In this document: in pieces, positions 30,094-33,979 of the stretch
Layout of the letters: each line of letters begins with the position of its first letter
How positions within the stretch are numbered: the first letter of the stretch is position 1
NCBI GenBank assembly: GCA_017939795.1
Contig: JAGBAA010000049.1
Location: 1-33,979 of the forward strand
Source: Thermoguttaceae bacterium
Lineage (GTDB): Bacteria; Planctomycetota; Planctomycetia; Pirellulales; Thermoguttaceae
DNA: 33,979 nucleotides
Direction of reading: 5' to 3'
Translations under genes and position numbers: made by a program
Notes under the pieces: generated by a model
What the model saw: only the letters and a program-made list of their open reading frames with translations
Database searches by the model: none
Told to the model about the DNA's origin: nothing

Positions 30094-30200
30094 AAGGCCA
30101 GTATCAGTTCTGCATTTTGTGCAGACTGTTTATTCCTGCACGGCGCGGGAACTTCATAGCAAGCAGATCAAGTGAGATTTTTCAGCAAAGGGATCAAATT

Positions 30201-31130
30201 ATGATGAATCGCCACGATTTCCTGAAATCCATTGCCTCCGTCGGCGCAGCTGCCGCGATTTCCATGGAAGGAACGGCCTCCGTGATGGCACAGCGTGCCG
30301 CGGCCTCCAAAGAAACCGATCTGGTCATTGCCATGGGCGGTGAGCCGGAAGAAATGTTCACGGCTTCCATCGCAAAGTTCGGCGGGATCGAACGTTTCGT
30401 AAAAAAAGGACAGGTCATCTGCATCAAACCAAACATCGGCTGGGACCGTGCTCCGGAACTTGCCGCAAACACGAACCCGGATCTGGTCGCCGCCGTGGTG
30501 CGTGCGTGCCTGAAAGCCGGAGCAAAAGAAGTCAATGTCGTGGACCATACGTGCGATGAATGGCGCCGCAGCTACCAGGCCAGCAAGATCGAAGAAGCTG
30601 TCATCAACGCCGGCGGAAACATGCTTCCCGGCAATGACGTGAGCTACTATCGCGAAGTTGAGATCCCGGAAGGAAAGAACCTCAAGAAGGCACTGGTCCT
30701 CAATGCCGTTCTGGATGCCGATGCGTGGATCAACATCCCGTGCCTGAAAAACCACAGCGGTGCCCGCATGACCATCGCGATGAAAAACCTCATGGGGATC
30801 GTCTGGGACCGCCGCTTCTTCCACACGAACGACCTGCATCAGTGCATCGCGGACATCAATACGCTGCGCAAACCGGTCCTCACGATCGTCGATGCATACC
30901 GCACGATGAAATCCAACGGTCCGAAAGGCCGTTCGCTGGCAGACGTCGTCCAGACGCGCGCCATGTTCATGGGAATGGATCCGGTCGCGCTCGACACAGC
31001 GGCAACGCGCTTCTTCAATCGTATCGTCGACATGCCGCTGGATCATGTTTCCTATCTCGCCATGGGAGAAGAACTCGGTGTCGGAACGATGGATCTCCGT
31101 TCGCTGGGCGTGGAACAGGTCAAGTTTTAG
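30201..31130 (+). CDS. DUF362-domain exported protein
   Basis: 309 residues from the ATG at 30201 (AAGGGA 7 nt upstream; an adjacent ATG at 30204 is equally possible). The N-terminus MMNRHDFLKSIASVGAAAAIS is a signal-like sequence of the RxDFL type, with a single basic pair rather than a full twin-arginine. The body has DUF362 phrases: VKKGQVICIKPNIGWDRAPE, NTNPDLVAAVVRACLKAGA, VVDHTCDEW, INIPCLKNHSGARMTIAMKN and GMDPVALDTAATRFF. DUF362 proteins are widespread in anaerobes, sometimes fused to ferredoxin domains, with no settled reaction; no iron-sulfur CxxC pattern is present here. It is monocistronic, closed by a terminator. Confidence 0.85.
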   Translation: MMNRHDFLKSIASVGAAAAISMEGTASVMAQRAAASKETDLVIAMGGEPEEMFTASIAKFGGIERFVKKGQVICIKPNIGWDRAPELAANTNPDLVAAVVRACLKAGAKEVNVVDHTCDEWRRSYQASKIEEAVINAGGNMLPGNDVSYYREVEIPEGKNLKKALVLNAVLDADAWINIPCLKNHSGARMTIAMKNLMGIVWDRRFFHTNDLHQCIADINTLRKPVLTIVDAYRTMKSNGPKGRSLADVVQTRAMFMGMDPVALDTAATRFFNRIVDMPLDHVSYLAMGEELGVGTMDLRSLGVEQVKF

Positions 31131-31144
31131 AAAATGAGCAGAAA

Positions 31145-31176
31145 AGGGACGGGTCTTCCGGCCTGTCCCTCTTTTT
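31145..31176 (+). terminator. Intrinsic terminator of the DUF362 gene
   Basis: 9-bp stem with one G-T pair (31145-31153 with 31162-31170), 8-nt loop, followed by CTTTTT. It separates the DUF362 gene from nadK. Confidence 0.78.
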
Positions 31177-31188
31177 CCGGGAGGCTCC

Positions 31189-32196
31189 ATGCGGATTCTC
31201 ATCCTTGGATACCAAAATCGTTCAGGCGTAGCAGAAACGATTCAAAATCTGCGTCCTCAAATCGAACAGAAAGCGGAGATCGTCCAGGAAGATCTGACTG
31301 GGAAAGCGGATCTTTCCCGTACGGATGCAGACATCGCGCTTGTTTTCGGAGGCGACGGTTCGATCCTTCGGGCGGTTCAGCAAATGGGGACGCATCAGCT
31401 TCCCGTTCTTTCGGTCAATCTCGGAAGACTTGGGTTTCTTGCGGGACTTTCGCGGGATGAAAGTCTCCCGGACGTGCTGGAAAAACTCAGTATCCTGAAA
31501 CGTACCCATGGTTCCGGCTGGCTCGACTTGCTTCGCGGAAGGAATCGAATGTTCCATGGACCTGCGGCAGGAACGGTCTCCGAGGACATTCACGGACTGT
31601 TTGGCTTTTCCATTTCTTCCTACCCGCTTCTGAACTGCTGCGTCACGCCGATGGAATCAGGATCGGGAACCTCCTGCCCGCCGGTCTCTTCCTTCATCAT
31701 GAATGAAGTCACCATCCAGAGTGCCGATTTCCATATTGTAGAGGTCGATATTTGGGCAGACGATGAATTTTTAACGACGTGCCATTGTGATGGCCTGATC
31801 CTCAGTACGCCGATCGGCTCTACTGCGCACAATCTTTCCGCTGGAGGTCCGATCCTGCGCCCAGGACTTGATGCGGTGGTCCTGTCGCCGGTCGCTCCTC
31901 ACTCCATGACTTTCCGTCCAATCGTCGATTCTGCTCAGCGGACGTTCCGTTTTCGCCTGACGTCAGGCTCCGGAAAAGCTGCCGTCGTAGTGGACGGAAT
32001 GCGGATCGCTGAGATCTCGGCAAACGAGACGGTATCCGTCACGCCGTCCCGGAACTTTCTTCAGATGATCCAGCTTCCGGGAAGCTCCTATTTCATGAAA
32101 CTCCAGAAAAAACTGGGATGGGGCGGGCATTTCGCCAACGCTGAAAATCGAATTTCAGGGAACGAAAACCATTTCGAAAAGGAATTTGAGCCATGA
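31189..32196 (+). CDS. nadK: NAD kinase
   Basis: 335 residues; GGGAGG precedes the ATG. The nucleotide-binding GGDGSIL (54-60), VNLGRLGFLA, MNEVTIQ and the highly conserved DGLILSTPIGSTAHNLSAGGPIL mark ATP-NAD kinase, which makes NADP. An insert of about 45 residues after KLSILK (about 107-155, with SSYPLLNCC) makes it longer than usual. It overlaps the next gene by 4 nt (ATGA). With nadD downstream it forms an NAD(P) supply cluster. Confidence 0.93.
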   Translation: MRILILGYQNRSGVAETIQNLRPQIEQKAEIVQEDLTGKADLSRTDADIALVFGGDGSILRAVQQMGTHQLPVLSVNLGRLGFLAGLSRDESLPDVLEKLSILKRTHGSGWLDLLRGRNRMFHGPAAGTVSEDIHGLFGFSISSYPLLNCCVTPMESGSGTSCPPVSSFIMNEVTIQSADFHIVEVDIWADDEFLTTCHCDGLILSTPIGSTAHNLSAGGPILRPGLDAVVLSPVAPHSMTFRPIVDSAQRTFRFRLTSGSGKAAVVVDGMRIAEISANETVSVTPSRNFLQMIQLPGSSYFMKLQKKLGWGGHFANAENRISGNENHFEKEFEP

Positions 32197-33080
32197 TAAA
32201 AAACTGGTTTGGAAACGTATTTTCCACGCTTTGCTTGACGGCAGTCTTCGTTTCATTTGCGCCTTTTTGTGTCGGCGGGGATACGGACGCTGCGGCATCG
32301 GATGCAGAAAAAACGTACCTTCTGCGCTACACCTGGACGAAAGGCTCCGTGCTGAACTGGGAAGTGACGCACAGTAACCGGACCGTCACGAAAGTGGGGA
32401 CGCAGACGGAAAACGTAGATACGTACACACACTCCATGAAAAGCTGGGCGGTCGAAAGTGTCGATGAAAACGGAACGGGAACGATCGTGAATCAGGTTCC
32501 GTGGGTCGATATGCGGGAACGCCGTGAAGATGGAACGACGCGCACATTCGACAGCCGGAAAGAAATGGTGCCTGAAGAGGGGTTCGACACGGTCCCGGAA
32601 ACGCTGGGACGCGATCTTTCCCGAGTCGAGATCTCGGCGCGCGGAGAGCAGCTTTCAAGAAAGGACTACCGCGCCTCCACGATCGTCCAGCAGGCGAACC
32701 AGGCGTACGTCTGCATCCTCTTCCCCGAGGAAGCTATCCCGGTCGGGCACAGCTGGACGCATCAGTATCCGGTCTACGTCCAGAATAAAGTCGGCGATCT
32801 GAAGCGAGTAGAGATGATCCAGCGCTTCACGCTCGAAAGCGTTTCAAACGGCATCGCCCGGATCGGGTACTCAACGAAGATCCTCTCTCCGCTTCAGGAC
32901 ATGAGTATCCGCGCCCAGCTTCTGGACCGGCTCTACGAAGGGATCTTTCTTTTCGACGTGGAACGGGGACGTGCGATCATGCTGACAGAGCGTGTGGATC
33001 AGTCCGTCATGGGGTTCCGCGGAGAGATCAGTTCGCTGAAGGTCTCGATCGATTTCATCGAACGGCTCATTCTTCAGTAG
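32193..33080 (+). CDS. Secreted protein of unknown function between nadK and nadD
   Basis: 295 residues, start overlapping the nadK stop by 4 nt. The signal peptide is MIKNWFGNVFSTLCLTAVFVSFAPFCVGG. The mature part is beta-rich, with TYLLRYTWTKGSVLNWEVTH near the start, EEAIPVGHSWTHQYPV in the middle and a final IDFIERLILQ. It resembles the general layout of planctomycete exported proteins with a DUF6263-like body, but I cannot assign it firmly. It has no evident link to NAD metabolism; translation coupling with nadK is the only tie. Confidence 0.8.
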   Translation: MIKNWFGNVFSTLCLTAVFVSFAPFCVGGDTDAAASDAEKTYLLRYTWTKGSVLNWEVTHSNRTVTKVGTQTENVDTYTHSMKSWAVESVDENGTGTIVNQVPWVDMRERREDGTTRTFDSRKEMVPEEGFDTVPETLGRDLSRVEISARGEQLSRKDYRASTIVQQANQAYVCILFPEEAIPVGHSWTHQYPVYVQNKVGDLKRVEMIQRFTLESVSNGIARIGYSTKILSPLQDMSIRAQLLDRLYEGIFLFDVERGRAIMLTERVDQSVMGFRGEISSLKVSIDFIERLILQ

Positions 33081-33115
33081 GGAACACTTCAGCTCACATT
33101 TCAGTAAAAAATACG

Positions 33116-33787
33116 ATGAAAATTGGCATTTACGGAGGAACGTTTGACCCGATCCATTACGGCCATCTGCTTCTTGCGGAGACGGCAAAAGAAACCTTGA
33201 AGCTGGATCGGGTCCTCTTCATTCCTGCACGCATTCCGCCGCACAAACAGGGAAAGTATCTCACGCCGGAATCGGACCGGGTCGCGATGCTGCGTCTGGC
33301 ACTGCGCGGAAATCCGGCATTTGCGCTGGAAACTTTCGAGCTGAAGCAGATGCAGGTCAGCTACACGGTCCACACGGTCGAGTATCTTCACGGCAAGTAT
33401 CCGAATGCGGAGCTTTTTCTCCTCATGGGGGAAGACATGCTCCGGACGTTCCCCGACTGGTACGAGCCTGCGAGGATCTGCAAGCTGGCGACGCCGGCGG
33501 TCATTGGAAGAAACGGATGCGAAGTGGAGGATCTTGATTTTCTTTCCGGAGTCGCGTCTTCGGCATGTTTGCGCAAGATACGCAGATCGCGTGTTCCGAT
33601 GCCCGCTGTCGCGTTTTCCGGTTCCGAGATCCGTGCACGTGCAGCCAAAGGGAAAAGCATTCGCTACCAGACCCCGGACAGTGTCGTCCGATACATTGAG
33701 ACACACGCACTTTACCGCAAGCCAACCAAAACATCATGCAAAGACCGGGAAGATCCGATAGAAAATAAAAATACGAAAAGAGCGTGA
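33116..33787 (+). CDS. nadD: Nicotinate-nucleotide adenylyltransferase
   Basis: 223 residues. The adenylyltransferase signature IYGGTFDPIHYGHLL (His14 and His17 of the HxxH-type site), FIPARIPPHK, LLMGEDML, and the C-terminal FSGSEIRARAAKGKSIRY followed by VVRYIETHALY are all in place. It makes nicotinate adenine dinucleotide from nicotinate mononucleotide and ATP. The last 25 residues are a basic extension beyond the usual end. A weak ribosome-binding site precedes the ATG, 35 nt after the previous stop. Confidence 0.94.
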   Translation: MKIGIYGGTFDPIHYGHLLLAETAKETLKLDRVLFIPARIPPHKQGKYLTPESDRVAMLRLALRGNPAFALETFELKQMQVSYTVHTVEYLHGKYPNAELFLLMGEDMLRTFPDWYEPARICKLATPAVIGRNGCEVEDLDFLSGVASSACLRKIRRSRVPMPAVAFSGSEIRARAAKGKSIRYQTPDSVVRYIETHALYRKPTKTSCKDREDPIENKNTKRA

Positions 33788-33884
33788 AATACAGAAGATC
33801 CCCCGATGCATGACATTGTTTGGTCCGCGGCAGAAGTTTTTTCCTTTTTTTGCCAAAGTTTCATTAAATTTCACATTGTGGTAC

Positions 33885-33912
33885 TTGACAGGAATACGGG
33901 ATCCGGTAAAAT
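33885..33912 (+). promoter_or_regulatory. Strong promoter for a gene beyond the right edge
   Basis: Consensus TTGACA (33885-33890), 16-bp spacer, TAAAAT (33907-33912). Confidence 0.65.
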
Positions 33913-33941
33913 AAAGGGAAAGAGTGTTTATCTTCCCCGAA

Positions 33942-33979
33942 ATGCCGCGATTTTATGGGATTTTCATGTCTGAACATAC
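33942..33979 (+). CDS. Possible start of a truncated gene at the window edge
   Basis: ATG at 33942 and in-frame ATG at 33966 (reading MSEH...) follow the promoter at 33885-33912. Too short to identify, and neither has a clear ribosome-binding site. Confidence 0.3.
   Translation, partial: MPRFYGIFMSEH

Noticed and set aside
29831..30175. 114-codon plus-strand frame in the pyrimidine-rich tract
   Set aside because: Composition is a by-product of C/T bias; no start signal, and it runs over the promoter of the DUF362 gene.
1..33979. CRISPR arrays, tRNA/rRNA genes, transposases, integrases or attachment sites
   Set aside because: None recognised on either strand by reading; the only repeats are those listed.

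Overview
The window most likely comes from a gut- or anoxic-habitat member of the Planctomycetota. The reasons are a HzsA-related multiheme secreted protein, an autotransporter-type beta-strand repeat protein, secreted NAD-dependent GH109-like and DUF4965 glutaminase-like enzymes, many membrane-anchored zinc-ribbon/FHA proteins, and a bacterial ubiquitin-like conjugation locus with RING-type treble clefs. A Lentisphaerota/Verrucomicrobiota relative is a weaker alternative. No rRNA, tRNA, CRISPR array, phage gene or insertion sequence was seen. Most promoters found fit a TTGAnn / TAnAnT sigma70-like pattern with 16-17 bp spacers.

Layout. 1-1968 (-): 5' part of a large autotransporter-like repeat protein, with two 219-residue tandem copies. 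2290-4323 (-): secreted GtaA-like glutaminase family protein. 4626-10544 (+): GH109-like oxidoreductase-fold glycosidase, zinc-type alcohol dehydrogenase, and a 1000-residue HzsA-related protein with three CxxCH motifs. 10634-11509 (-): phosphodiester-glycosidase-like protein. 11817-19417 (+): a nine-gene ubiquitin-like operon. 19663-20907 (+): AT-rich secreted coiled-coil protein of unknown function. 21296-22828 (+): GH10 xylanase. 23132-23806 (+): ubiX. 23918-26185 (-): secreted protein with 13 GDDxY-type repeats. 26400-28451 (-): EF-G-like GTPase. 28787-29302 (-): UmuD/LexA-family S24 peptidase. 29351-30064: gene-free region. 30201-31130 (+): DUF362 protein. 31189-33787 (+): nadK, a secreted unknown, and nadD. 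A promoter and the first codons of a further gene may lie at the right edge.

The part most worth study is the operon at 11817-19417. In order it encodes an E2 (HPN motif, active-site Cys194, N-terminal zinc ribbon), a single-domain ubiquitin-like protein with a Gly-Gly-Cys-His-Val tail, an E1 (GxGxxG, CxxC zinc pairs), a membrane-anchored JAMM peptidase (E35, H100, H102, S110, D113), a lipoprotein, a membrane-anchored trypsin-fold protease (H138/D175/S243, no PDZ), a multi-pass membrane protein with a C-terminal FHA domain, and two membrane proteins that share an N-terminal zinc ribbon and an eight-ligand RING-like treble clef at identical residue positions. This looks like a complete, membrane-localised write/edit/read ubiquitin-like pathway: E1-E2-E3 for conjugation, JAMM for tail processing or deconjugation, and protease plus FHA for output. 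Bacterial E1/E2/Ubl/JAB sets and prokaryotic RING-like domains are established in comparative genomics. This particular nine-gene combination, the shared zinc ribbon on E2 and both RING proteins, and a recurring short hydrophobic-acidic motif in five of the proteins may be undescribed.
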